Source of the DNA: SZUA-318 sp964412015
GTDB lineage: Bacteria > Gemmatimonadota > Gemmatimonadetes > Longimicrobiales > Gaopeijiaceae
Length of the DNA stretch: 64,000 nt
Assembly (NCBI GenBank): GCA_964412015.1
Contig: CAYPMO010000006.1
Span: forward strand, 1-64,000
Direction of reading: 5' to 3'
Part shown: piece after piece, positions 17,281-26,008 of the stretch
Layout of the letters: the number at the start of each line of letters is the position of its first letter
How positions within the stretch are numbered: the stretch's first letter is position 1
The notes under the pieces: model-generated
What the model saw: the letters and a program-made list of their open reading frames with translations, nothing else
Told to the model about the DNA's origin: nothing
The model's database searches: none
Program-made: the position numbers and the translations under genes

Positions 17281-18537
17281 TCATACGACCTCCGGGAACC
17301 CGAGGTGGCTGACGCGTATGGCTCGAGGATCCTGTGCGAACGACCTCGTGGTCGCAAGGAGCTGTCGCAGCAGGACCCGGCGCCCGCCCGGCGGGGTCCG
17401 TGGTCTTCCCTGGGCGGAGATCGTCGCGGACAGGAGGAAGGTCGCCGTACGCATGGCCATCTCCAGGGGAAGGCCGACTTCGGTCAGGATCGAGAGGACG
17501 GCGCCCAATGCTCTCCGCCCCTCGGGAGGGGGCTGTCGGGAGGTGAGGCCTGGCTCGAGGAAGAGCGGCCCGGCGGGCGCGGCGAGAAGCGTCGGCGCCC
17601 CCAGGAGGATGATCCCCTCGGATCGCTCCTGGGTCCAACTGCGGACGAAATCGAGGCTCCGACGCCGCATTTCCTCCGGTGCCTGCCCGGCTTCTCTGGC
17701 CAACTCCGTCACGCCGACGATCCGCACGGGAAACGGCAGATCATGTCCGGGCGGCCGACGATCGTTCGTGTCGAGGCCCGCCACCGCCCGTCGCAGGCGG
17801 AGGAGTGCGCCCTCTCCCGGCGCGCCGTCCTCGAACGCTTCGAGGATCTCGCTGGGGTTGTTCAGGGCGAGGTCGGAAACCGCCTCGGCCACGAGGGCCG
17901 GTGGGAAGGAGATGTGGGACACGAAGAGGCGGCCTCCCAACGCCGCCCCGGGACCGAGGACGTTCCCCCGCTTCGGGAGGCCGAACGTAACCGTCGCCCC
18001 GGCTCGGATCGCCACCCCATGCACCTCGCCGGTGTCCCCGTCCACACCTGAGGGTATGTCGATGCTGAAGACCGGCTTTCCGGACCGATTGACGGCCTCC
18101 ACGACCTCCCGGAAGGGGGATGTGACGTCCCGAGTGATCCCCGTACCCAGGAGGCCGTCCACGACCGCGTCGCACCAGCCCAGCGATTCCAGGATTTCGT
18201 CCATCGCGGGTCGGAACCGTATCTCGACTCCCGCCTTGCGGAGCCGTTGCAGGTTCCTGCGGGCGGGGCCGACGTAGGACCCGGCCTTCCCCAGGACCAG
18301 TGCTCGGACACCCCCGCCGCTGGACCGGAGCTTCCGGGCCACGACGAACCCATCCCCACCGTTGTTGCCAGGACCGCCGAACACGGCGAACCGGCCACCC
18401 CGAACGACCACGTCCCGGGAGATCACGGAGTAGACGGCATGCCCCGCGTTCTCCATGAGGATCTCCCCCTGGAGACCGTACTCCTCGCCCGCCCGCAGAT
18501 CCAACCTCCGGATCTCCTGGACGCTGCAGACTTTCAC
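17281..18537 (-). CDS. nnrE: NAD(P)H-hydrate epimerase (YjeF N-domain) with degenerate C-terminal half
   Basis: Residues 1-215 are a complete YjeF_N epimerase domain, which converts R-NAD(P)HX to the S form. Its Rossmann motif is GGPGNNGGDGFVVAR and its metal/phosphate region reads IDIPSGVDGDTGEV. In bifunctional relatives the second half is the ADP/ATP-dependent dehydratase; here residues 220-418 are shorter than usual and lack the NAGTGDVLxG-type and HPGE-type motifs, so dehydratase activity is unlikely. The start is GTG with GGGAAGG upstream. It heads a three-gene operon with the DUF89 and yggS genes (19-base gap, then overlap). Confidence 0.9.
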   Translation of the reverse strand: MKVCSVQEIRRLDLRAGEEYGLQGEILMENAGHAVYSVISRDVVVRGGRFAVFGGPGNNGGDGFVVARKLRSSGGGVRALVLGKAGSYVGPARRNLQRLRKAGVEIRFRPAMDEILESLGWCDAVVDGLLGTGITRDVTSPFREVVEAVNRSGKPVFSIDIPSGVDGDTGEVHGVAIRAGATVTFGLPKRGNVLGPGAALGGRLFVSHISFPPALVAEAVSDLALNNPSEILEAFEDGAPGEGALLRLRRAVAGLDTNDRRPPGHDLPFPVRIVGVTELAREAGQAPEEMRRRSLDFVRSWTQERSEGIILLGAPTLLAAPAGPLFLEPGLTSRQPPPEGRRALGAVLSILTEVGLPLEMAMRTATFLLSATISAQGRPRTPPGGRRVLLRQLLATTRSFAQDPRAIRVSHLGFPEVV

Positions 18538-18655
18538 CGGGCTCGACCTTCCCCTCGGCGATGCACTCGACCGGGGGCGTGGCTGGGGCGCCTATCCTGC
18601 TGGTAGGCTCGCTGGATGGCGACGCGCGCCGCCGAACGAACGTAACATAACGACG

Positions 18656-19345
18656 CTAGGGGGCGACGGGGACCTCCGGCGGCGGTGAGCCCAGGGACCA
18701 ACTCGAGAGGACCAGGTCCAGCCGGTGGTCCGCGCGGAGCCCCGTCACACCGCACGGCTGCGCATCCTCCTCAGGCAGGACGAAGACGACAATGCCATTC
18801 ACCAGGAATCGCACCTCGCCGCCCCGGACCTCGATCGCGATCGAGTTGGCCGGCGTGTCCCCGTCGGCGGTGACGCCGCGGATCGCCTCGTGGGGGATCC
18901 AGTCCACGAGCGTCTCGGTGACCGATCCGACCCGGCGTCTCACCGTGTAGGCGCCGGTGGGGCGTACCAGGAGATACAGGTAGCGGGGTGACGGCCCGTC
19001 GAGGTCGCGCCCGCCGACGAAGATGCCGTACCCCTCCCGGTAGGCGACCGGTGCCCCGATGACCGTGAACGTTCCCTCCACGCGGAAATCTCCGCTCGGG
19101 ATCGTGTCCGCCGGACGCCACGCGATCCCTGCGGGTCCCGTCGTGATACGGACCCCGTCGTCGGTTGCGGCCGTAACGAATTGCCCGGGTGCCGGTCGCT
19201 CCTCGTCGAGGAGCACGCGATATCCCCGGGGCAGGAGAGGGACCTCGGACTGTCCCGCGTCCTGCCCCGTCCCCGTGCACGCGCTCGCCATCGCCGCCGA
19301 AAGAAGGGTGGCGAGGAACCGTTTCCGCATCGTGAAGTCCGTCAT
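18656..19345 (-). CDS. predicted lipoprotein with DUF1080/laminin-G-like beta fold
   Basis: A 229-aa protein with a lipoprotein leader ending in SAAMASAC. The rest resembles jelly-roll domains used by DUF1080 and LamG-like proteins: GDFRVEGTFTV, then YGIFVGGRDLDG, RYLYLLVRPTGAYTVRR, and a late GEVRFLVNGIVVF. Such folds often bind carbohydrate, but no catalytic site can be named. The initiator could also be the Met at 19330. It is divergent from the CapA-like gene. Confidence 0.75.
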   Translation of the reverse strand: MTDFTMRKRFLATLLSAAMASACTGTGQDAGQSEVPLLPRGYRVLLDEERPAPGQFVTAATDDGVRITTGPAGIAWRPADTIPSGDFRVEGTFTVIGAPVAYREGYGIFVGGRDLDGPSPRYLYLLVRPTGAYTVRRRVGSVTETLVDWIPHEAIRGVTADGDTPANSIAIEVRGGEVRFLVNGIVVFVLPEEDAQPCGVTGLRADHRLDLVLSSWSLGSPPPEVPVAP

Positions 19346-19539
19346 GGTGGGATGGGGTGGCGGGCGAACGTTCCCTCCAAATCAAACCACGGATTGTCAC
19401 CGCCGGAATGTCGCGTGGCGCGCAACCCCACCGCGCGGGGTCGCGGCCGAGCCACGCATGCGCCAATTTCCATCGTGCTTCTCGTGTGCCGCCGGCCGCG
19501 CCCGGTGGGCGGGCACTTCATCCAGCCTGGAACCGCACG

Positions 19540-20913
19540 ATGTCCACGCATGCTTCGTTTTTCCACCGCTCGATCCTGTTCGCGACGCTTTTCGCGCTCT
19601 GTTCCCCGGCACCGGCCTTCTCCCAGACGGATCCTTCTGGCAGTCTCTCCGGAGACGGGAAGTTCACGATGGCGCTCACCGGAGACGCGATCATCACCCG
19701 GGCGCTCTCGCCGTACAAGGAGCCCGAGTTCCTCGCGCTGATCGAGCTGATCCGGAGCGCGGACGTCTCGTTCACGAACCTGGAGATGCTCTTCCACGAC
19801 TACGAGCCGTCTCCGGCCGCGCAGAGCGGCGGTACCTACATGCGCGCGGACCCGAAGCTGGCGAAGGAGTTGGTCTGGGCCGGCTTCGACCTCGTGTCCA
19901 TGGCGAACAACCACACGGGAGACTACGGACACGACGGTATGCGCCTCACCCGACGGTATACGGAGGCGGCCGGCCTCGTCACGGCGGGGGCGGGAGAGGA
20001 TCTGTACGAGGCGCGGGAGGCACGCTTCCTGGAAACCCACGAGGGCCGCGTGGCGCTCGTGTCCGCGTCCGCGACGTTCAGCGACGCCTCCCGGGCCGGA
20101 GCCCCCAGAGGTGGGGTGCGCGGCCGACCGGGCTTGAGCCCGCTCCGCTTCAGCACGAGGAGAACGGTGCCCTCCGCACAGCTGGAGGAGTTGCGGGAAG
20201 TCCTCTCCAGGATGGGCCAGCGCGTCTCGGAACCCGGAACCGCGCTGAACGTGTTCGGCACGCGCATCGAGCCCGGCGAGGAGGCGGGCGTCCGGACCGA
20301 GCCCCACGAGGGTGACATGAAGGCGATCGCAGAGGTGGTACGGAATGCGAACGCCCTGGTCGACTTCGTGATCGTGACCCTCCACGCGCACACCCAGGGG
20401 GATTACCTCAGGACGTTCGCGCATGGGATGGTCGACGCGGGCGCGGACGTGGTCGTCGGCCACGGGCCCCACTATCTGACCGGCATCGAGATCTACGAGG
20501 GCAAGCCGATCTTCTACTCCCTCGGGGACTTCCTCTTCCAGAACGAGACGTTGCTCCGGCTACCCTACGACAACTACGAGCCCTATGGCATCGGGGACGA
20601 CATGGGCAAGTGGGTGGCCGACTTCAACGCGGCGCGTTACCGGAACGAGACGAGGGGCTTTCCCGTGAACCGGGAGATCTGGGAGTCCGTCGTCGCGATG
20701 CCGACCTGGGACGACGGCCGGCTCGTGTCGCTGGAGCTCCATCCCATCACGCTCGGCTTCGGCGAGCCGGCGGCGGTGCGGGGTCGTCCCATGCTCGCGG
20801 ACCGTGAGCTCGGCCGGAAGATCATCCAGGACCTGATCGAACGCTCCGAGCCTTACGGCACCACGATCGCGTGGGACGCCGACCGGGGAATCGGCCTCGT
20901 GAGACTTCCGTAG
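19540..20913 (+). CDS. CapA/PgsA-family calcineurin-like exported protein
   Basis: A 457-aa protein with a Sec signal peptide (ILFATLFALCSPAPAFSQ) and the CapA metallophosphatase-like fold. Conserved metal-site motifs are MALTGDAIITR, SFTNLEM, VSMANNHTGDYG, VIVTLHAH and VGHGPHYLTGIEIYEGKPIFYSLGDFLF. CapA homologues support poly-gamma-glutamate export or act as phosphoesterases. There is no capB or capC neighbour, so a capsule role is not supported. ATG at 19540 puts the signal peptide at the N-terminus; the frame is open upstream. Confidence 0.88.
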   Translation: MSTHASFFHRSILFATLFALCSPAPAFSQTDPSGSLSGDGKFTMALTGDAIITRALSPYKEPEFLALIELIRSADVSFTNLEMLFHDYEPSPAAQSGGTYMRADPKLAKELVWAGFDLVSMANNHTGDYGHDGMRLTRRYTEAAGLVTAGAGEDLYEAREARFLETHEGRVALVSASATFSDASRAGAPRGGVRGRPGLSPLRFSTRRTVPSAQLEELREVLSRMGQRVSEPGTALNVFGTRIEPGEEAGVRTEPHEGDMKAIAEVVRNANALVDFVIVTLHAHTQGDYLRTFAHGMVDAGADVVVGHGPHYLTGIEIYEGKPIFYSLGDFLFQNETLLRLPYDNYEPYGIGDDMGKWVADFNAARYRNETRGFPVNREIWESVVAMPTWDDGRLVSLELHPITLGFGEPAAVRGRPMLADRELGRKIIQDLIERSEPYGTTIAWDADRGIGLVRLP

Positions 20914-20926
20914 CGCCCCGGCGCTC

Positions 20927-21751
20927 CTACCGGAGTGCCCTGAGCACGTACTGCGACAGCATGCGCTCCGCCGGCATGGGGGCCCCCTCGAAGTAGGAGC
21001 CCCCCGTGGACACGAACACGAGGTCGTCCTGAGGCGACACGACGATCCACTGCTCTCCCCAGCCGGATGCCATGTACACGCGGTGGACAACGCCTCCGAC
21101 CGGGAACATCCGGATCATGTCGTTGCTGACGTCCGTGTAGGGCACTACGCGGTCGTTCCACCTGAGCCCCGAGGTCATCAGCATCAGGTGCTCGAGCGTG
21201 ATCGCGCTCCGCCTGGGGTCCTCCGAGACCAGGTCGGTGTGCTCGGGGAAGTAGTCGAAGGCCGGGATGTCCACGGAGGCGATGGCGCCCTGATCGAGCG
21301 CGATTCCGAACAGCGTCGTGGTGATGCTCTTGGTGACCGACGCGAGGTTGTGCGTGTCGTCGCGGTCGAACCCCATGCCGTCGGTGTATTGCGCGAACAG
21401 GAACTGGCGTCCGGGGAAGTACTCCTCGAAGACCAGCTTGCCCCCCCGCACGATCAGCACGCTGTGCACGTTGTGGTCCGCGAGGGAGCCCAGGTCCGCC
21501 ATCAGCTCGACCAGGGGCTCCTCGCTCATACCCACGTCGCCGAGCGAGGCGGTTTCCCACCCGTCGTCGGTGTGCTCCGGGACCGCGTAGACGTACGCGG
21601 CGTCGGGATCCACCGGGGCCTGCCCACAGCCGCACGGCGTGAGGAGCGCGGCGAGCGGAAGGAGGAGCGCGGTGCCGATCGGCCGAGCTCTGCGGACCGC
21701 GTCGGGAGGACCGCGGTCCGGGATGTCGGGCGCCTCGGACGCAGCGAGCAT
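20927..21751 (-). pseudogene. serine hydrolase (class C beta-lactamase fold) with internal deletion
   Basis: The 274-aa frame starts with a lipoprotein-like leader (ALLLPLAALLTPCGCG). It carries the beta-lactamase-type SxxK as SVTK (about residue 139) and the typical following segment (TLEHLMLMTSGLRW). After DMIRMF, near residue 216, the sequence jumps straight to a segment that is normally C-terminal (ASGWGEQWIVVSPQDDLVF). Relatives I know of have more than 100 residues between these points, including the catalytic YxN Tyr. The frame is intact, so this is an in-frame deletion. The protein is probably inactive, though a reduced paralogue cannot be excluded. Confidence 0.7.
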
Positions 21752-21877
21752 CGATGTCGTGAGACGGTGTGAGGGCGGCGGACCGGCAAAGGTGGCCGGC
21801 TCGCACTGCCTGATTACGCTCGGGCGTCGGATGTGTTACCCAGGTAGACCCGATCTCGCCGTTACCGACTCAGGACA

Positions 21878-23152
21878 CTAGGCCATCCTGCGCCGCTTCC
21901 GCCTCAGGAAGTCCATCATGATGTACTGGCCGAGCGTGAGCGTGCTGGTGAAATAGGCCTTCCCCCGCGCGATCTCGGTGACCTTCCGCACGAACTCCAC
22001 CAGGTGGGGATCGCGGGCCAGCATGAACGTGTTGATGAGGATGCCCGCCCTGCGACAGACGGCGACCTCCTGGAACGTGCGCTGGAGGATGTGCTCATCC
22101 AGGCCGCCGGAGTTCGTGTAGACCTGGCCGTTGGGGAGCGTCATCGCGCTGGGCTTCCCGTCGGTGATCATCACGATCTGGCGCATGTCCTTCTTCTGCG
22201 CCGTGAGGAGCCTGCGCGCGATCTCGATCCCTTCGGCCGTGTTCGTGTGGAAGGGTCCCACCTGGGCTTTCGCGAGCTGAGAAAGGGGGATCTCCCGAGC
22301 CCGGTCTCCGAACGTGACGACCTGGAGGGAGTCGCCGGGGAACTGCGTGCGGATCAGGTGCGACAGGGCGAGCGCCACGCGCTTCGCAGGCGTGAACCGG
22401 TCCTCACCGTACAGGATCATGGAGTGGCTCACGTCCAGCATGAGGACGGTCGCGCACGAGGACCGGTACTCGGCCTGGTGCACCATGAGGTCGCCGTAGT
22501 CCAGATCGAGGGGGACCTTCAGGCCCTCCCTCTCGATCGCGTGCTTCAGCGTAGCGGGAATGTCGAGGTTCAGCGTGTCCCCGAACACGTAGGGCCTGGA
22601 GGCCGCTTCGGCCTCCACCCCGGTGGCCAGATAGGGCGTGTCGTGGCTCCCGAAGTCGGCCTTCCCGAGGGCTCCGAGGAGGCCCCGTAACGCGCGATAT
22701 CCCAGGAAGTCCATCCCCTTTTGGGTGAGGTTGAACTGGACTTGCCGCGCGGCTTCCCTGGCTTCGTCCACGTCGTGCGTCGCGCCGGGGACCTGCGGTT
22801 TCCCACCCTCGAGCGTGATGTAGCCCTCCTCCACCATCCTCCGGACGAGGTCGTCGAGGAGCCCGGCGAGTTGTTCACGGACCTCGTCGTCGCCCTCGCC
22901 TTCGCCCCTCAACTCATGGATCATCTCCGGCGTGAGCTGACCGCCTTCGAGGAGCGCGCGGAGCAGCGCGTCCTTCAGCGCATCGGCGGAGTCCGTATCC
23001 TCCAGCCCGGACCACCCCCAGTAGGGGTGGAAATGGGCGCCGCCGGCCAACCCTCCGTCCATGAGGAAGTCCGAGAGCAGCTCCATGAGCGCCTCGAGGT
23101 TCAGGGCGTCGGCCCAGCGGCCCGTGTACTTCGAGTACGTGGTGAAGCGCAT
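21878..23152 (-). CDS. VWA-domain protein of the ChlD/CoxE-like type
   Basis: A 424-aa protein. Residues 1-200 are helical and start MRFTTYSKYTGRW. The C-terminal half is a von Willebrand A domain with MIDAS residues in LDVSHSM, a Thr in the TNTAEG segment and an Asp in MITDGKPSA. VWA proteins of this type work with AAA+ ATPases of the ChlI/MoxR class as chelatase- or chaperone-like pairs. The likely partner lies at 33052-34524 rather than next door. ATG at 23152 is used, the long upstream frame being antisense to mutY. Confidence 0.88.
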   Translation of the reverse strand: MRFTTYSKYTGRWADALNLEALMELLSDFLMDGGLAGGAHFHPYWGWSGLEDTDSADALKDALLRALLEGGQLTPEMIHELRGEGEGDDEVREQLAGLLDDLVRRMVEEGYITLEGGKPQVPGATHDVDEAREAARQVQFNLTQKGMDFLGYRALRGLLGALGKADFGSHDTPYLATGVEAEAASRPYVFGDTLNLDIPATLKHAIEREGLKVPLDLDYGDLMVHQAEYRSSCATVLMLDVSHSMILYGEDRFTPAKRVALALSHLIRTQFPGDSLQVVTFGDRAREIPLSQLAKAQVGPFHTNTAEGIEIARRLLTAQKKDMRQIVMITDGKPSAMTLPNGQVYTNSGGLDEHILQRTFQEVAVCRRAGILINTFMLARDPHLVEFVRKVTEIARGKAYFTSTLTLGQYIMMDFLRRKRRRMA

Positions 23153-23236
23153 GGGCTTCCTCCGTGGTTGCCTCGGCGGCGGACGCGTGCGCCGCTCGTC
23201 TCCACCGCAGGCTTCCGGTGCTGTACCTTGCCGCGT

Positions 23237-24382
23237 ATGAGCCGTGCCTCGACCACCCGGAGCTTCCGGCTTCCCTTCACTCGACGGGAAGTCGACGGGC
23301 TCCGGAGAGCCCTCCTGGCGCACTACGACCGGACGCGCCGTGATCTGCCTTGGCGCGGAGAGACGGATCCCTACCGCGTCTGGGTGTCGGAGGTAATGCT
23401 CCAGCAGACCCGGGTCGAGACGGTGACCCCCTACTACAAGCGGTGGGTCCTGCGGTTCCCGGACGTGGGTACCCTCGCCGACGCGAGCCTCGACGACGTG
23501 CTGATGGCGTGGCAGGGCCTGGGCTACTATCGGCGAGCGCGTAGCCTCCACGCGGGCGCCGTCGTCGTCCGGGAGCGGCACGGCGGTGTCGTGCCCTCCG
23601 GCTACGAGGACCTGCGTGCGCTCCCCGGGGTGGGCGCGTACACGGCCGGGGCCGTCGCGAGCATCGCGTTCGGAGCGCCCGTGGGGGCGGTGGACGGGAA
23701 CGTGAGGCGCGTCCTCGCCCGAATCCTCGACGAGGCGAGCCCGAGCGAGCGAAGGCTGGCTGCTGTCGCCAACGACCTGGTGGACCCGGCGCGTCCGGGC
23801 GACTGGAACCAGGCTCTCATGGATCTGGGTGGTTCCGCGTGCACGCCGAGGAGCCCGCGTTGCGAAGCATGCCCGTTGGCCCCATGGTGCCGGTCGAAGT
23901 CCGCCGGGACGCAGGAGGCTCGCCCCGCGCGGGCGGCCAGGAAAGCCGCCCGGAGCGAGACGTTCGTGGTCGCGGTGGTCGTGGACGGCGGGGGACGCGC
24001 GCTCGTGGTCAGGCGTCCCGAGGGAGGACTGCTCGGCGGCCTCTGGGCGTTCCCGGACGCGGTGCTCGCAAATGGCGACGGCGGAGGGGCGCGCCTGGTG
24101 GACGAGGCCACGCTCGTGGAGACAGCGCGCGGCGCGGCGCGGGAGGTGGGCGCGCGGCTCGCCGGATCGGCGCCGCGGCACCTGGCCCCGGTGGTCCAGC
24201 GCTTCACGCATCGGGTTGCCACGTATCGGCCCGTGCTGCTGGCGGGTCGGGCGCGTGAGAACCAGAATCGTCGGTGGACCCCGCTGAATGGTCTCCGGCC
24301 CGTCGCCCTGCCTGTGGCCCAGCGGAAGATCGCCCGGGCGGCCGCGGCCGCCTTGGGCCTCATCGAAGACACGAGCGAGTGA
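23237..24382 (+). CDS. mutY: A/G-specific adenine glycosylase
   Basis: This 381-aa base-excision-repair enzyme removes adenine mispaired with 8-oxoguanine. The catalytic Glu is in EVMLQQTRV. The helix-hairpin-helix GVGAYTAGAVASIAFG is followed by the catalytic Asp in VDGNVRRVL. A 4Fe-4S loop has the C-x6-C-x2-C-x5-C pattern (CTPRSPRCEACPLAPWC). The C-terminal third is a NUDIX-like recognition domain. The ATG at 23237 lies 84 bases from the divergent VWA gene. Confidence 0.95.
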   Translation: MSRASTTRSFRLPFTRREVDGLRRALLAHYDRTRRDLPWRGETDPYRVWVSEVMLQQTRVETVTPYYKRWVLRFPDVGTLADASLDDVLMAWQGLGYYRRARSLHAGAVVVRERHGGVVPSGYEDLRALPGVGAYTAGAVASIAFGAPVGAVDGNVRRVLARILDEASPSERRLAAVANDLVDPARPGDWNQALMDLGGSACTPRSPRCEACPLAPWCRSKSAGTQEARPARAARKAARSETFVVAVVVDGGGRALVVRRPEGGLLGGLWAFPDAVLANGDGGGARLVDEATLVETARGAAREVGARLAGSAPRHLAPVVQRFTHRVATYRPVLLAGRARENQNRRWTPLNGLRPVALPVAQRKIARAAAAALGLIEDTSE

Positions 24383-24390
24383 GGCGCACC

Positions 24391-25095
24391 ATGCGCATCA
24401 AGGATACGACCTGGATGCAGGTCGAAGAGTACCTCCGCCACGACGACCGCTGCGTCGTCCCGCTCGGGAGCACCGAGCAACATGCCTATTTGAGCCTCTG
24501 CGTGGACGCGATCCTGTCCGAGAAGATGGCCGCCGACGCGGCCGAGCCGCTGGGCGTGCCGGTGTTCCCGGCGCTGTCGTACGGGATCACGCCGTACTTC
24601 ATGGCCTTTCCGGGCACGGTGACGCTTTCGCTCGGCACGTACGAGCGCGTGCTGGTGGAGGTCTTCGGCTCGCTCTGGGCCCATGGATTCCGGCGCTTCC
24701 TGGTGGTGAACGGGCACGGAGGCAACGCCGTCGCGCGGCCGGCGCTGGAGGCGTGGGCGGCCGCCCACGACGGCGCCGCGCTCCTCTGGCACGACTGGTG
24801 GAAGGCCCCACGCACGATCGCGGCCGTGCGGGCGATCGACCCGGCCGCGTCGCACGCCTCGTGGATGGAGGGCTTCCCGTGGACGAGGGTGGGCTCGGTC
24901 ACCGTCCCGGGTGGGCACAAGGCCTCCGTGGATCTGACCGGCCGCGAGGCGATGACCCCGGAGCAGTTCCGGGAGCGGCTGGGCGATGGATCGTTCGGGG
25001 GGTACTACGAGCGTCCCGACGAGGAGCTCCTGGGCATCTGGGAGATCGCCGTGACGGAGACCCGGGAGCTCCTGGAAGGAGGGTGGGGCCCGTGA
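24391..25095 (+). CDS. creatininase-family metal-dependent amidohydrolase
   Basis: A 234-aa creatininase-fold protein. Metal ligands are visible as LGSTEQHAYLSLCVDA (Glu, His, Asp), NGHGGN (His) and HASWMEG (His/Glu). The family includes creatininase and enzymes acting on cyclic amides or formamides. It starts 8 bases after mutY and overlaps the following SDR gene by 4 bases, which suggests a shared substrate pathway. A second family member is at 37902-38675. Substrate unknown. Confidence 0.9.
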   Translation: MRIKDTTWMQVEEYLRHDDRCVVPLGSTEQHAYLSLCVDAILSEKMAADAAEPLGVPVFPALSYGITPYFMAFPGTVTLSLGTYERVLVEVFGSLWAHGFRRFLVVNGHGGNAVARPALEAWAAAHDGAALLWHDWWKAPRTIAAVRAIDPAASHASWMEGFPWTRVGSVTVPGGHKASVDLTGREAMTPEQFRERLGDGSFGGYYERPDEELLGIWEIAVTETRELLEGGWGP

Positions 25096-25856
25096 ATATC
25101 TCGTTCGAGGGGCGCACGGCGCTCGTCACGGGCGCGGGGCACGGGTTCGGGCGGGCCATAGCGGGCGCGCTCGCGACGCGGGGTGCGCGGGTCTTCGCGT
25201 GCGACGTGAACGCCGACGGCCTGGCGGAGACCGCCGGCATCGTGGGCGAGGCCTGCGAGGTCTCGGTGGTGGACGTCACGAACCGCGACAGGGTGCAGGC
25301 GTGGGTGCGCGGTGCGCTCGAAGCCAGCGGGCGCGTGGACATCCTGGTGAACAACGCGGGCGGCGTGCTCGGACAGATCGGCCGGCCCCTCGAGGAGGTG
25401 ACGCCCAAGGACTGGCACGGCATCGTCGCGGTCAACCTCAGCGGAGCGTTCTGGTGCTCCCAGGCGGTGGCCCCCGCCATGAAGAGTGCCCGCTATGGCC
25501 GCATCGTAAACATCTCCAGCGGGGCCGGGCTCGGCGTGAGCCTCACGGGGATCCAGGCGTACGCGTCCGCCAAGGCCGGACAGATCGGGCTGACCCGGCA
25601 GCTCGCCCACGAGTTGGGTCCGTGGGGGATCACCGTGAACAACGTCGCTCCGGGATTCGTGCGGTCGAACCCCACCACCGAGCGTCAGTGGGAGTCCTAC
25701 GGGCCCGACGGCCAGAAGGCGCTGGTCGAGCGGATCGCGCTGAAGCGGTTGGGGACGCCCGCCGATATCGTGCACGCGGTGCTCTTTTTCGCGTCCGACT
25801 ACGCCGGGTGGATCACCGGGCAGGTGCTGGCCGTGGACGGGGGCAAGACGCGCTGA
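25092..25856 (+). CDS. short-chain dehydrogenase/reductase
   Basis: A 254-aa classical SDR. The cofactor motif is TGAGHGFGRA, the structural motif NNAGG, the catalytic Ser in VNISSGAG, and the YxxxK in YASAKAG. The Asp in ACDVNAD after strand 2 favours NAD over NADP. The GTG start overlaps the creatininase-like stop (GTGA), indicating translational coupling. The substrate is unknown. Confidence 0.92.
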   Translation: MNISFEGRTALVTGAGHGFGRAIAGALATRGARVFACDVNADGLAETAGIVGEACEVSVVDVTNRDRVQAWVRGALEASGRVDILVNNAGGVLGQIGRPLEEVTPKDWHGIVAVNLSGAFWCSQAVAPAMKSARYGRIVNISSGAGLGVSLTGIQAYASAKAGQIGLTRQLAHELGPWGITVNNVAPGFVRSNPTTERQWESYGPDGQKALVERIALKRLGTPADIVHAVLFFASDYAGWITGQVLAVDGGKTR

Positions 25857-25878
25857 GGGTCCCTGCCGGACAGGACGG

Positions 25879-25906
25879 AGTCGCGGGGGTTCCTCTCTCC
25901 GCGACT
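25879..25906 (+). terminator. hairpin after the mutY-creatininase-SDR genes
   Basis: An 8-bp perfect stem (AGTCGCGG / CCGCGACT) with a 12-base loop lies 23 bases after the SDR stop. No strong T-tract follows. It sits in the 152-base convergent region before the MEMO-AMMECR1 gene. Confidence 0.45.
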
Positions 25907-26008
25907 TCGCCGACTCGCCTTCGTCGTTGGTCCGCGAATCGTTCCTCGTTGCCGGTGCGCGGGAGTTTCGCCGCGCGGAGGCTCCGGCGCAGGCGACCGG
26001 CCCCAGGC

